Assembly (NCBI RefSeq): GCF_013426915.1
Contig: NZ_AP023180.1
Location: 2,643,318-2,707,317, forward strand
Direction: 5' to 3'
DNA from: Paraburkholderia sp. PGU19
Lineage (GTDB): Bacteria > Pseudomonadota > Gammaproteobacteria > Burkholderiales > Burkholderiaceae
DNA: 64,000 bases
The position numbers and the translations under genes are program-made. Positions 17,155 through 26,318 of this stretch are shown piece after piece; position 1 is the stretch's first letter, and each line of letters begins with the position of its first letter. The notes beneath the pieces are model-generated. The model ran no database searches. It had not been told where the DNA came from and saw only the letters and a list, made by a program, of their open reading frames with translations.

Positions 17155-18579
17155 ATGCAAGAAACCCCACGAAACGCGCTCGCTCATAGTCTGAAGCAAC
17201 GACATGTCGTGATGCTCTCGATTGGAGGGAGTATCGGAGCAGGCCTCTTTGTCGGATCGGGGCATGCAATAGCGGAGGCCGGTCCGGCCGCGATCATTGC
17301 CTATGTACTGGCAAGTCTGCTGGTGGTGCTCGTCATGCGCATGCTGGGTGAAATGGCTTGCGCAATGCCTGACTCCGGATCGTTCTCGACATACGCCGGC
17401 AAAGCAATTGGTCCTTGGGCCGGCTTTATGATCGGCTGGATGTACTGGTGGTTTTGGGTGCTGGTGCTGCCACTGGAGGCGACAGCTGCAGCAAACATTC
17501 TGAATAGCTGGTTTCCGCAGGTTGAGATGTGGAAATTCTGCCTTGCTGTCACCTTCGTTTTGACTGTCGCGAATCTTGTAAGCGTCAAGAACTATGGCGA
17601 GCTGGAGTTCTGGTTTTCAGTCGTCAAAGTCACCGCGATCGTGATCTTTATCGCGTGCGGTTTCGCTGCGATTGCCGGTTTCATACCGAACGTGCATGTC
17701 GATGCAGCGTCGAATATTCTCGGGCACGGCGGGTTCGCACCTAAAGGACTCGAACCCGTGGCAGGTGCGATGTTGACGACGATGTTCACGTTTCTCGGCA
17801 CTGAAGTGGTGACGATTGCGGCGGCGGAATCGGCGAACCCGGAAAAGGAAATTGCTCGTGCCATTACGTCCGTCGTCTGGCGTATTTCCTTGTTTTACAT
17901 TGGTTCGATCTTGGTCATCATTTCGATTCTTCCATGGAGCGATCCTGCGTTGACGCAGATCGGTTCCTATCAAGCCGTGTTGCAGGTGCTGCATGTACCT
18001 TACGCCAAATTGCTCATCGATTTGCTGATTCTGGTCGCAGTATGCAGTTGCCTGAATTCCGGCTTGTACACTGCATCGCGCATGATCTTTTCTCTCTCGG
18101 CTCGCGGACTGGCGCCGTCGGTGGTGAGGCGCACCAGCCGCAACGGCGTACCCGTGGTGGCTGTCCTTCTATCCACGACGGCGGCGTTTGCAGGCGTTGC
18201 AGCTAACTATCTCGCGCCGAAGTATGTGTTCGAAGCGTTGCTGTCGACGACGGGCTCCATGGCACTTCTCGTCTACCTTGTCGTCGCTGTCAGTCAGATC
18301 AGGTTACGCGCTCAACTCGAGCGGGACGGAAAGCTCAAGGTGCGAATGTGGATGCATCCGTTCCTTGGACTCTTCGTCATTTTGCTGATCATCGGCGCAT
18401 TTGCCGTGATGGTGAGCGGTCACGCGCATCGCGGCGAGGTCGTGGCTACGCTAGGTCTAAGCGCTTTGCTTGCATGTATGGGATGGTTCCACCAAAGGCG
18501 AGTCGGAATGCGTCGCCAAGATCCAGTGCTGGACGACGGGGCAGACAGGATGTCTCTCGATGCTGTTGAGCGGGTTTGA
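17155..18579 (+). CDS. Amino acid permease, APC superfamily (GabP/AnsP-like)
   Basis: Protein of 474 residues with about 12 hydrophobic helices. The N-terminal LKQRHVVMLSIGGSIGAGLF is the APC family substrate-binding loop of helix 1, and GPAAIIAYVLAS and MRMLGEMACAMPDSGSFSTY continue the amino acid transporter pattern (GABA/aromatic/basic amino acid permease group). It acts as a proton-driven inner-membrane uptake system. The downstream hairpin at 18583 probably ends its transcript. No neighbour tells the substrate. Confidence 0.93.
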   Translation: MQETPRNALAHSLKQRHVVMLSIGGSIGAGLFVGSGHAIAEAGPAAIIAYVLASLLVVLVMRMLGEMACAMPDSGSFSTYAGKAIGPWAGFMIGWMYWWFWVLVLPLEATAAANILNSWFPQVEMWKFCLAVTFVLTVANLVSVKNYGELEFWFSVVKVTAIVIFIACGFAAIAGFIPNVHVDAASNILGHGGFAPKGLEPVAGAMLTTMFTFLGTEVVTIAAAESANPEKEIARAITSVVWRISLFYIGSILVIISILPWSDPALTQIGSYQAVLQVLHVPYAKLLIDLLILVAVCSCLNSGLYTASRMIFSLSARGLAPSVVRRTSRNGVPVVAVLLSTTAAFAGVAANYLAPKYVFEALLSTTGSMALLVYLVVAVSQIRLRAQLERDGKLKVRMWMHPFLGLFVILLIIGAFAVMVSGHAHRGEVVATLGLSALLACMGWFHQRRVGMRRQDPVLDDGADRMSLDAVERV

Positions 18580-18582
18580 AAT

Positions 18583-18607
18583 GTCACTGGCCCACTGGGC
18601 CAGTGAC
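18583..18607 (+). terminator. Perfect hairpin after the permease gene
   Basis: GTCACTGGCCC pairs with GGGCCAGTGAC over 11 bp with a three-base loop, four bases after the permease stop codon. There is no strong T tract, so it may be a weak intrinsic terminator or an RNA 3'-end stabiliser. Confidence 0.55.
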
Positions 18608-18677
18608 GTTGCACTGATCGAGGGTGTGCTTACGTTCTTTGCATCGTCGAAGACAATTTGCTTTCCAGGCTTGTCTC

Positions 18678-19001
18678 TTACTGATGGCCGTGAAGCGGGC
18701 TCACCAGCCGGCCGTCACCATATTCCCGAATCACACGCGCAATGATGACCCGATAGCCGTCCAGCCAGCGACTTTGCTTCGCTTTCGCCTCGACGTGGAC
18801 GGGATGCCTGATCAGCTGTAGCAATGCCTCTTCCGACTTCCAGTAGTAGACGTTCTGGATCAATCCTTCTCCGGCGTTTTCCCACGTCTCCTCGCTCACA
18901 TATCCCGGTATGGATCGCGCCACTTCGGCAATCCGCTGATCGAGTTCATGGAACGCCTCGTCGTATTGACCGGCCCGAAAAATGAAGGTGGAAGAGTACA
19001 T
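18678..19001 (-). CDS. Antibiotic biosynthesis monooxygenase-like (ABM) protein
   Basis: About 107 residues, ferredoxin-like ABM fold. STFIFRAGQYDEAFHELDQR, SIPGYVSEETWEN and NVYYWKSEEALLQLIRHPVH match the family, where a His in the last motif is common. Members are small cofactor-free oxygenases or haem-degradation-like enzymes; many are of unknown role. ATG 19001 is chosen because the upstream extension overlaps the PaiB-like gene's leader and lacks similarity. It lies 39 bp downstream of the PaiB-like gene on the same strand, so the two are probably co-transcribed. Confidence 0.82.
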   Translation of the reverse strand: MYSSTFIFRAGQYDEAFHELDQRIAEVARSIPGYVSEETWENAGEGLIQNVYYWKSEEALLQLIRHPVHVEAKAKQSRWLDGYRVIIARVIREYGDGRLVSPLHGHQ

Positions 19002-19040
19002 TGCGCCTTCTGATGAATGTTGAGTGACGCCGACCACGCT

Positions 19041-19679
19041 CTATGGCTGCTTCGTCGGAACCCCGGCGAGCATTGCATCGGCAAGCTGGGATTCGCCACT
19101 CGACTTGAGTGCTTCAGCTGCACCCTGGATATCCCGAGCTTCCTTGTTCTGGCTGAGCTTGCTCTTGCCAACAAGACGCGTGATCTCAATCTGAACACCG
19201 ACGATCGCCTTTACCATCGCATCCACGTAGTCCTTCGGTGCGTCGCCCATCTTCCACGGTTTCGGTTCCGATGCCTCATGTGTGCGAGTGAGCCGACCCA
19301 CTACGCCTCGCACGTAGCGCTCGTCGTCGAGAATGGTCATGCGGCCGTGCGCATGCACGACCATGTAATTCCAGGTCGGCACCTGTTTGTGCAGTTCATG
19401 CTTGCTCGGATACCAGTTCGGAGAAATATAGGCGTCGCCCGCATGGAAGACGACAAGGACCTCGTCGCCGTTCGCCACCTCCTGCCATACCGGGTTGGCC
19501 CGCGCCACATGTCCGCGCAGCACGCCCAGTTCGCCGTCCTCTGCCGCAAGTTCAAACGGAATGTGATTGGCGTCTAGTCCGCCGCTCCCGTGCGTGATCA
19601 ACGTGCCAAACGGGTGCTGAACGATACGGGAATGTAAGACTTCTTTTCGGGTTTCGGCAAAGTGGGCTGGTATGTACAT
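19041..19679 (-). CDS. FMN-binding negative transcriptional regulator, PaiB family
   Basis: Protein of 212 residues. MYIPAHFAETRKEVLHSRIV, HPFGTLITHGSGGLDANHIP and VWQEVANGDEVLVVFHAGDAYISPNWY are hallmark segments of the PaiB/FMN-binding split-barrel family. The name comes from Bacillus PaiB; biochemically these resemble flavin-reductase-like proteins and the regulatory role is not general. The gene diverges from a MocR regulator whose operator-like repeats sit between them, so it is probably the regulated target, perhaps acting on a vitamin B6 or polyamine compound (inference). Confidence 0.9.
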   Translation of the reverse strand: MYIPAHFAETRKEVLHSRIVQHPFGTLITHGSGGLDANHIPFELAAEDGELGVLRGHVARANPVWQEVANGDEVLVVFHAGDAYISPNWYPSKHELHKQVPTWNYMVVHAHGRMTILDDERYVRGVVGRLTRTHEASEPKPWKMGDAPKDYVDAMVKAIVGVQIEITRLVGKSKLSQNKEARDIQGAAEALKSSGESQLADAMLAGVPTKQP

Positions 19680-19738
19680 GCGCTATCTCTGGCTGCCAGG
19701 GGCGATTGGTGGGATTGGTGGGTACCAATGCGAAGCTT

Positions 19739-19779
19739 CCAGTTTGCTGTAAAACTGGTTTATCCTGAAGTACCAGTTT
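19739..19779. promoter_or_regulatory. MocR-type operator repeats
   Basis: CCAGTTT occurs at 19739-19745 and again at 19773-19779 as a direct repeat 34 bp apart. The first copy also forms an inverted repeat with AAACTGG at 19752-19758. MocR/PdxR regulators are known to bind direct repeats of this general kind in their divergent promoters, which fits the position between the MocR gene and the PaiB-like gene. Confidence 0.68.
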
Positions 19780-19804
19780 ATTCAATTTCTAGTGAACCAG
19801 AATT

Positions 19805-21354
19805 ATGGCGAGAACTGCGCGAGCCGCGGACATGCCGTCGCTTGGGGCGCTCGATCGCACGGCGGGCAATCTGAGCCGTCAAATTGCCGAGGCGCTGCGG
19901 GAGGCGGTGCGCAAGGGAGACATCAGAGCGGGAGACCTGGTGCCGTCATCGCGTTCGCTCGCTGCCTCGCTTCACGTTGCGAGAGGGACAGTGATCGAGG
20001 CCTACGAGCAGTTGCTCGCCGAGGGCTTTCTGGAATCGAAAGCGGGAGCGGGAACCCATGTCGCGCAAGCCCTGGCGGAGTCGCAGCCGGTCAGCGCACC
20101 CGAGCCGATACCGGAGCTGACACTGGAGCCGGCGCCGAAGTCCGGGTTACCTGGGCGCGCCCTGGCGTTCGCGCAGATTGCACGAGAATTCCGTCCGCTT
20201 GCGCCAATACCCTTCGCGATATCTGTCCCGATCGGTTTGACGGCGCCCGGCGATATCTGGCGTCGCTTGGGTAACCGGTTGCGCGCAAGGGGCCCGGGCG
20301 CGCCCACGGGATATGCCGATCCGTTGGGCGCGTTACCCCTGCGCGAAGCGATCGCAGCCTATGTGCGAAGGTCCCGTTCCGTGCGGTGTGAGGCAGACCA
20401 GGTCATCGTGACGAGCGGTACCCAACAGGGACTTTTTCTCGCGAGTCAGGTTCTGCTGGGTCCCGGCGATCAGGTGTGGGTCGAGAACCCCGCTTACCGT
20501 GGCGTCACCGCCATACTGGAAAACATCGGCTATCGCGAGGGCGTGATCCGTGTGCCTGTCGACGCCGATGGTCTCGATGTCGAGGCTGGCATAGATAGGG
20601 CGCCGCATGCACGCGCGGCATTCGTTACGCCGTCCCATCAGTATCCATTGGGGATGCCCTTGAGCATGGCGCGGCGCACGGCCTTGCTCGCGTGGGCACG
20701 TAGCTGGGATGCCTGGGTGGTCGAGGACGACTATGACAGCGAGTTGCGCTATGAGGGCTATCCGTTTCCGGCCCTTCAAGGATTGGCTCCGGACCGCGTG
20801 ATCTATCTTGGTACGTTCAGCAAGATTCTGTTTCCGTCCCTCAGACTGGGTTATCTGATCGTCCCGCGCAATCTCGTCGATGCGTTCTGCGGCGCACGCG
20901 TGCTCATGGATCGCCACCCGCCAACTGCCGATCAGCACGTGCTGGCCGCCTTCATGGCGGAAGGACATCTGGAGCGGCACATACGCAAGGTTCGAAATGT
21001 CTACTCCGAACATAGGCGTCAACTGATCGATACGATCGAAGCGTTGCTCCCCGCTGATCTCGCGTGGATCGAGCCCGGCGATCAGGGGATGCACCTCGTA
21101 CTCTGGCTCGCAGACGCGCTGGACGACCGGGAGGTTGTCGAGCGCGCCGCCAGGGAGGGCGTCGCGGTACGTGCCGTGTCGCCCATGTTCGCGCCGGGAC
21201 GGGACGCCCGGGTCTTGTTCTTGGCTTTGGAGGGTTCAGCAGCGAGCAGATGAAAGCTGCCGCTCAACGCCTGGCGGCTGTTATCGCGGGTTCACCGCGG
21301 CATGGAAAAGCAGGCAAAGGAAAGCCTCGTCATGCGGTGTCGGGCGCCGGGTGA
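19805..21354 (+). pseudogene. MocR/PdxR-type GntR-aminotransferase regulator, frameshifted near the 3' end
   Basis: Winged-helix domain (residues 20-90, with DLVPSSRSLAASLHVARGTV) fused to a fold-type I aminotransferase domain with VTPSHQYPLGMPLSMARR and YLGTFSKILFPSLRLGY (PLP lysine at 340). The uninterrupted frame ends at 21253 in an unrelated tail. The family ending GRPGLVLGFGGFSSEQM continues in another frame to 21354. Adding one base at about 21199, beside the G runs of CCGGGACGGG, restores it. So either the sequence has lost a base or the gene is recently disrupted; everything else is intact. PLP-binding MocR proteins often control B6 or amine metabolism. It is divergent from the PaiB-like gene. 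Confidence 0.85.
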
Positions 21355-21378
21355 TCGCCGTGAATGCGAACCGCAGCT

Positions 21379-21690
21379 TCACTTTACCTGGGCCTGTTGG
21401 CATTCATCGTGGTACCAGCGATCGACCTGACTCTGCGCGGCCTGCAGATCTTCCGGATAGTACGGATCGAACCACCGGGACGGGTCGTAACCCGCTTGCC
21501 TGAGCGCTGCCAGTTCGCTGAGGTTGCGCTCGCGGGTGAGGGGCGCATTGTTCCGAAGCTCGGACAGATCGCGGCACTGGGTGGCGCTCAGATGCGTTGC
21601 GCCTCCCGCTCCCGGCATGCCCCCTGCGGCACAGCCAGCGAGCAGGAGCGCCAACGCCGGCAGCGACGTGTGGATCCTTGAATTCCTCAT
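21379..21690 (-). CDS. DUF4148-like lipoprotein
   Basis: About 103 residues. The lipoprotein signal MRNSRIHTSLPALALLLAGC gives a lipobox (LAGC) with Cys at 20. The mature part contains SELAALRQAGYDPSRW and YPEDLQAAQSQVD, the DUF4148 pattern. It is probably anchored in the outer membrane facing the periplasm; function unknown. The start at 21690 is chosen because it begins the signal peptide directly. It is the second DUF4148-type gene in the window. Confidence 0.78.
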   Translation of the reverse strand: MRNSRIHTSLPALALLLAGCAAGGMPGAGGATHLSATQCRDLSELRNNAPLTRERNLSELAALRQAGYDPSRWFDPYYPEDLQAAQSQVDRWYHDECQQAQVK

Positions 21691-21891
21691 GTGCTTTTCC
21701 CTTGGGCGAATCAACCGTGTGAGCAGATAGACGGGGGCTTGCAGGGCATGCCACGCGAGTGGCTTGCTGCTGAATGGCGATGGCTGATTGTCCCCGAAAT
21801 AGCCCGCGATGCAACGCAGACGCTGCGGAATAAAGTTTTTCTGGTGGCAGCCGTAAAGCAGACGGGTCTATTTCTCACAGGGAGTCTCCGA

Positions 21892-22497
21892 ATGTTCAAC
21901 GCCAAACGCACCGCCATGCTGATCGGAGCGGCCAGCCTTGCCTTGTCTCTTTCCGCGTGCATGACGCCGCACTCCTATGTCGATGCGAAGCTGGGTGATA
22001 CGGACTACGCGACCCTGAAAAAGTCCACGGCGCCACAGCCCGTGCAACTGCTCGTCGAGTTCCAGACGAAGGGTGTGCCGAACGCGCGCGCCACCGATTA
22101 CGTGCGATCGCATGTCTTCGAGCAGGTGGTCCAGTCGGGCCTGTTCAGCCAGGTCTCGTACGACCCCGTTCCGTCCGGCCGCAAGCTGTCGGTCCAGATC
22201 AACAACGTTCCCCTCACGGACAATCTGGCGGCCAAGGGCTTTGGTGTGGGCCTGACGTTCGGTGCGATCGGCACGATGGTGACCGACGGCTATGAGTGCA
22301 CGGCGAGCTACGTCGAGCCCGGCCATGAGCCTGTCACGAAGGTCGTCAAGCATGTGCTTTACACGACGATCGGCAACGCTTCCGGCCCGGAAGGTCTCCA
22401 GTCGATGCCGCTTCAACAGGCCAGCGACAAGGTGCTGCGTCAGATCGTCGGCAGGAGTCTGGCGGAACTCGACCAGTCGACGGACATCGCGCAATGA
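21892..22497 (+). CDS. Putative lipoprotein, first of a pair
   Basis: About 201 residues. MFNAKRTAMLIGAASLALSL then SACMTP gives a lipobox Cys near 23. The rest has no family I can name with confidence; VRSHVFEQVVQSGLFSQVSY suggests a small alpha/beta domain like other envelope lipoproteins. GGGAG at 21880-21884 precedes the start, and the frame to 21691 is not needed. Its stop overlaps the next lipoprotein gene by ATGA, so the two are translationally coupled and probably work together at the envelope (inference). Confidence 0.78.
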   Translation: MFNAKRTAMLIGAASLALSLSACMTPHSYVDAKLGDTDYATLKKSTAPQPVQLLVEFQTKGVPNARATDYVRSHVFEQVVQSGLFSQVSYDPVPSGRKLSVQINNVPLTDNLAAKGFGVGLTFGAIGTMVTDGYECTASYVEPGHEPVTKVVKHVLYTTIGNASGPEGLQSMPLQQASDKVLRQIVGRSLAELDQSTDIAQ

Positions 22498-23066
22498 CGC
22501 TTCGACGTGCTCCGCGCCGCCGCGCTGGCGTGAAAGCGGTGCTCGCGACACTGATAGCGACGATGCTGATCAGCGGGTGCGTGACGCAACAAGTGCTGCC
22601 GTATCAGGCGAGTGTGGCCAACCAGATGAAGCTGGGCAGCCTGCCGCGCGCCGCCCGTTTCCAGGTAACGACGGCGGGTAGCGATCCATCGGATGTTCAG
22701 ACGACCGTCCGCTCGCTGCGCATCGCCGCACCGGGCGATGGTTCGTGGACGTCCTACCTGGGGCAGGCGCTTCGCACGGAGCTCGCGACGTCCGGCAACT
22801 ATGACGCGAACGCGGCGGCGCGCATCGAGGCGACGCTATCTGAAGTCCGTATTGCCGATGGTCAGGCGCAGGTGACGGGCCACTTCGTTATCCGCCAGGG
22901 GCAGTCGGTGCGTTACGACAAGGTGCTCCGCGCCGACGTTCACTGGGACTCGGCATTTCTCGGGGCGATTGCCGCGTCGAACGGTCTGAACCAGTCCACG
23001 GCGATTTTTCAGGCGCTGTTGCGCAAGCTGTTCGAAGATCCCGACTTCGCGGTTGCGTCGACGTAG
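22494..23066 (+). CDS. Putative lipoprotein, second of a pair
   Basis: Protein of 190 residues. A basic start (MTLRRAPRRRAGVKAV) leads into LATLIATMLISGC, a lipobox Cys near 29. The mature part has alternating strands (RIEATLSEVRIADGQAQVTG) and a C-terminal helix, reminiscent of small outer-membrane assembly lipoproteins, but I cannot name a family. It overlaps the preceding lipoprotein gene by four bases. Confidence 0.75.
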   Translation: MTLRRAPRRRAGVKAVLATLIATMLISGCVTQQVLPYQASVANQMKLGSLPRAARFQVTTAGSDPSDVQTTVRSLRIAAPGDGSWTSYLGQALRTELATSGNYDANAAARIEATLSEVRIADGQAQVTGHFVIRQGQSVRYDKVLRADVHWDSAFLGAIAASNGLNQSTAIFQALLRKLFEDPDFAVAST

Positions 23067-23089
23067 TACGCGGCAAAGACGATGGCGGA

Positions 23090-23400
23090 AAAGCATGAGG
23101 TCGGGTGCTCAAGATCGGGCGCGCGGTCGCGGCGCGCATCGTCCGCAGCAAGAGCAAGATCGGCGACAAGACCGTGCTCGATGCGCTGGTGCCGAGCCTC
23201 GATGTGCTTGAAGCGTCGAACGGGAGCGCGCGTGAGATTCTGGCTGAGATGATTGCGACCGCGCGGGGGCAGGTTGAAATCATGGCCGCGCTGCAATCGC
23301 AGAAGGGGCGTGGGTGCAAGCGTGCCGCATCGGTCACGCCGATCCGGGTGCAACGGCGTATTTGCGATTTCTGGAAGCGCTTCTGGCGGCGCTCGACTAA
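23090..23400 (+). pseudogene. Remnant of a dihydroxyacetone kinase L-domain gene
   Basis: Only the C-terminal end of a DhaL/dihydroxyacetone-kinase domain remains. GDKTVLDALVPSLDVLEA and ILAEMIATARGQVEIMAALQ are in one frame (to about 23310). RIGHADPGATAYLRFLEALL, the usual family ending with the Asp-Pro-Gly-Ala motif, continues in another frame to the stop at 23398. The kinase's nucleotide-binding front part is absent. This is a decayed fragment, not a functional gene. It lies just after the lipoprotein pair in a gene-poor stretch that may have undergone deletion. Confidence 0.75.
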
Positions 23401-23841
23401 ACGGCCTCTCGTTGCAAAACCCGTATGAACGTAGTCATTCACCCAACCACGAAACATAGGATCGAGTAGACAGTTACCGTTAGACCCGAGGTAACAACTG
23501 TCCCTCCAGCACCGGCGAAGCCCTCTGCCGCGCGTCGCGGCGCAACGGGTTCCCTTGCTGGCGTCACGCCGCCGCCCGATCACGCACGCGTCTACCCGGG
23601 CTAGCCCTGGGGTGCGTCAGAAGCGCCACGCGACCGCCTTCGATTTCATCGCCAATCCTTGTCCGACATGCCTCGCAAGGTATGTCGCGGCCATTGTTTG
23701 CATTTCGCGAATGACGTATTCGGTCGTCGTCGCATTCTTTCCACGTTGCACCTGGATCATTCTTCGTCCGTCGGCGCTGTGTACGCCGCGGGCTGCTTGC
23801 ACTGCGTGCGGTCGCCGTCGAATTTGTCATAGGAGACAAGG
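23401..23841. other. Intergenic region, 441 bp
   Basis: Lies between the kinase remnant and the MFS gene. A minus-strand frame of about 47 codons ending at 23617 (MIQVQRGKNATTTEYV...) has protein-like composition but no recognised family and may be another gene fragment. I see no strong hairpin. AGGAGACAAG at 23831-23840 is the ribosome binding site of the MFS gene. Confidence 0.45.
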
Positions 23842-25122
23842 ATGAGATCGAACCAGTGGGACGTGTCCTACGAATGGAAAGCGGTGACGCTGCTCGCGCT
23901 CGGATTCGGGCTGGTGGGCCTGGACCGGTGGCTGATCGCGCCGCTTTTTCCGTCCATCATGAAGGACCTGCATCTGACGGCACAGGACGTCGGCAACTGT
24001 ATCGGCATCCTCGGTCTTTCATGGGGTGTCTTCGCTGCGTTGATGGGCGGCATCTCCGACAAGTTTGGACGCCGCAAGGTTCTGATTCCCGCTATCGTCG
24101 TGTTCTCGCTCTTGTCGGGATTCTCGGGTGTTGCGGGTGGACTCGCGAGCCTGATGGCCGTGCGGGCCCTGATGGGCGTCGCCGAAGGGTCGTTCTGCCC
24201 GACGAGTTTCGCCGCGACTGCCGACGCCTCGCATCCGAAACGCCGTGGCTTCAATCTCGGGCTCCAGCAAAGCGGATTCGCACTGTTCGGACTGGCGCTT
24301 TCGCCCATCATCGCCACGCAGTTGCTCAACGTGATGTCGTGGCGCTGGGTGTTCGCCCTGGTTTCCATTCCCGGGCTGATCCTCGGCCTGCTGATGTTCC
24401 GCGTGATTCGGGAGCCGAAGCCCACGCCTGTATCGACGCTGTCCGAGTCGTCGGCGCAGGCGCCGACGCAACCTCGGCACGGCAACTGGCGCGACGTGCT
24501 GAAGAGCGGGAATATCCGTGTCGCGATGGTCGCGCTGTTCTGTGCGATGACGGGCGTCTTCGTGCTGGGGGCGATGCTGCCTCTCTATCTCACCGAGTAC
24601 CTGGCTCTTGACACGCAACGCATGGGTATCGTGGTCTCGGCGATCGGCTTTGGCGGGTTCGTCGGTCAGTTCGGCTTGCCGGGGCTTTCCGATCTGGTGG
24701 GGCGGCGTCTTGCGAGCGTGGTCGGTTTCGCGGGGACGGCGGTGATGCTGTACGTGTTTCGCGGGCTCGGCGCGCAGCCGGTCGCCTTGTTCGTTGTGCT
24801 GTTCGTGGCGGCGTTTTTCACGCTTGGTCTCGTTTCGCTGCTCTCCGGACCGGTCGCGACGGAGGCTGCGCCTATCGGCATGGTCTCCACGGCAATCGGG
24901 ATCGTGGTTGGCGCCGGCGAGATCTTTGGCGGCGGGGTGGCACCTGCGCTGGCTGGTTTCGTCGCGACTCGCTTTGGCATTCAGAATATTCTGTGGCTGC
25001 CAATTTGCGCGGTTTTGCTTGGCATCGGCGTGAGCATGTTGCTCAAGGAGACTGCACCTGCCAGATTGCGCCGGCGCAATGCATCGACGGGCGAATTTCC
25101 TGCGGCCGAGCAATTCGAATAA
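23842..25122 (+). CDS. MFS transporter
   Basis: Protein of 426 residues with 12 predicted membrane helices. The MFS loop 2-3 motif appears as GGISDKFGRRKVLIP and the central loop after helix 6 is VIREPKPTPV. GLSDLVGRRLASVVGF repeats the motif in the second half. It is probably a secondary importer or exporter of a small organic compound, perhaps of the aromatic-acid/sugar-acid groups. AGGAGACAAGG precedes the start. A strong terminator follows, then a LysR gene that may control it (inference). Confidence 0.93.
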   Translation: MRSNQWDVSYEWKAVTLLALGFGLVGLDRWLIAPLFPSIMKDLHLTAQDVGNCIGILGLSWGVFAALMGGISDKFGRRKVLIPAIVVFSLLSGFSGVAGGLASLMAVRALMGVAEGSFCPTSFAATADASHPKRRGFNLGLQQSGFALFGLALSPIIATQLLNVMSWRWVFALVSIPGLILGLLMFRVIREPKPTPVSTLSESSAQAPTQPRHGNWRDVLKSGNIRVAMVALFCAMTGVFVLGAMLPLYLTEYLALDTQRMGIVVSAIGFGGFVGQFGLPGLSDLVGRRLASVVGFAGTAVMLYVFRGLGAQPVALFVVLFVAAFFTLGLVSLLSGPVATEAAPIGMVSTAIGIVVGAGEIFGGGVAPALAGFVATRFGIQNILWLPICAVLLGIGVSMLLKETAPARLRRRNASTGEFPAAEQFE

Positions 25123-25135
25123 AGTCGCCAATACC

Positions 25136-25186
25136 GCGGGCACGGCGTGCTCCTTCGAGAAGAAGCAGCACGCCGTGCCCGCTTTC
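25136..25186. terminator. Rho-independent terminator after the MFS gene
   Basis: GCGGGCACGGCGTGCT (25136-25151) pairs perfectly with AGCACGCCGTGCCCGC (25167-25182) over 16 bp with a 15-base loop, followed by TTTC. It lies 14 bases past the MFS stop. Confidence 0.85.
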
Positions 25187-25277
25187 ATGTGTGCTCGAGG
25201 CGATGTTCACACACGCCACTGTCACCGGCGTCAGCGCGTATAAACTGACGTGCTGTACACGATGACAGGGAAGCGGC

Positions 25278-26207
25278 ATGGATCGTTTTCTGAGTATCGA
25301 GGCTTTCGTGCGGGTTGCGGAAACGAGCAGCTTCGCCGAGGCATCCCGGCAACTCGGCGTGACCAGTTCGGTCGTGACGAACCGCATCCAGCAACTGGAG
25401 CGCTTCGTCAACGCTCCGTTGTTTCACCGCAGCACGCGGCACGTGCGCCTCTCTGAAGTCGGCGAGGCGTTCTACCGGGAATGTGCGGAGGTGGTGGGGC
25501 GCGTCAACGATCTGACCGACCAGATGCGCGAATTGCGCGCCACGCCCACAGGGCGGCTGCGTATCCAGATGCTGCCGGGTTTCGCGTTGGGCCATTTCGG
25601 CGCGGTGCTAGGGGAATTCAACCGGCGCTATCCTGGCATCCAGCTCGACATCATCGTGAACGACCGCGTAGTCGATCCCATCGAAGAGGGCTTCGATGTC
25701 GCGTTCCAGGTCTTTCCTGCTATTTCGGAATCGTTGATCGAGCGGCGGCTCTTTACCGTGAGACGGCTCTTTTGCGCTGCGCCGTCGTACCTCGAAGCGC
25801 ACGGCGCGCCTCAGCATCCTCGCGAATTGCTGCAGCACACGACGGCGCTCTATTCGGGCTATCCATCGCGCAATCACTGGACGATGACGCGCGGCGACGA
25901 GGTCTTCGAAATGGAACTGCCCGGCATGATCCGCTCGAACTCGGTGCATCTGCTGCGCGACTATGCGCTGACGGGCGGCGGTGTCGTGTGTTTGCCCACT
26001 CTGGTGGCGAGCGCGCCGCTGCTCGACGGCTCGCTCGTGCCCGTTCTGTCCGACTATGCGCTATCGCCATTGAACTTCGCGGCCGTGTACCCGGCCACGC
26101 AACGCCAGGCGCTCAAGGTGAAGGCGCTGGTCGAGTTTCTGGTGGACTGGCTCGGCACTGAGCCTGGCTGGGATGTGCCGTTGATCGAGCGTGGCTGGGT
26201 GAGCTAG
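25278..26207 (+). CDS. LysR-type transcriptional regulator
   Basis: Protein of 309 residues. The N-terminal helix-turn-helix is FVRVAETSSFAEASRQLGVT then SSVVTNRIQQLERFVNAPLF (about residues 10-50), followed by a type 2 periplasmic-binding-like effector domain (about 90-295). It belongs to the CrgA-like subgroup by the RSTRHVRLSEVGEAFYREC segment. It probably senses a small metabolite and may regulate the upstream MFS gene. No divergent partner is present. Confidence 0.93.
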   Translation: MDRFLSIEAFVRVAETSSFAEASRQLGVTSSVVTNRIQQLERFVNAPLFHRSTRHVRLSEVGEAFYRECAEVVGRVNDLTDQMRELRATPTGRLRIQMLPGFALGHFGAVLGEFNRRYPGIQLDIIVNDRVVDPIEEGFDVAFQVFPAISESLIERRLFTVRRLFCAAPSYLEAHGAPQHPRELLQHTTALYSGYPSRNHWTMTRGDEVFEMELPGMIRSNSVHLLRDYALTGGGVVCLPTLVASAPLLDGSLVPVLSDYALSPLNFAAVYPATQRQALKVKALVEFLVDWLGTEPGWDVPLIERGWVS

Positions 26208-26318
26208 AGGATGGCACGCTCCATGTGTCGCGCGTGCGGCTGGCCCGGACAGCACCTCGGGGCCGCCGCACTTACTTCGATTGCTCAACGCGCGAGCCGT
26301 CCAGGTCGCGACATGGTC

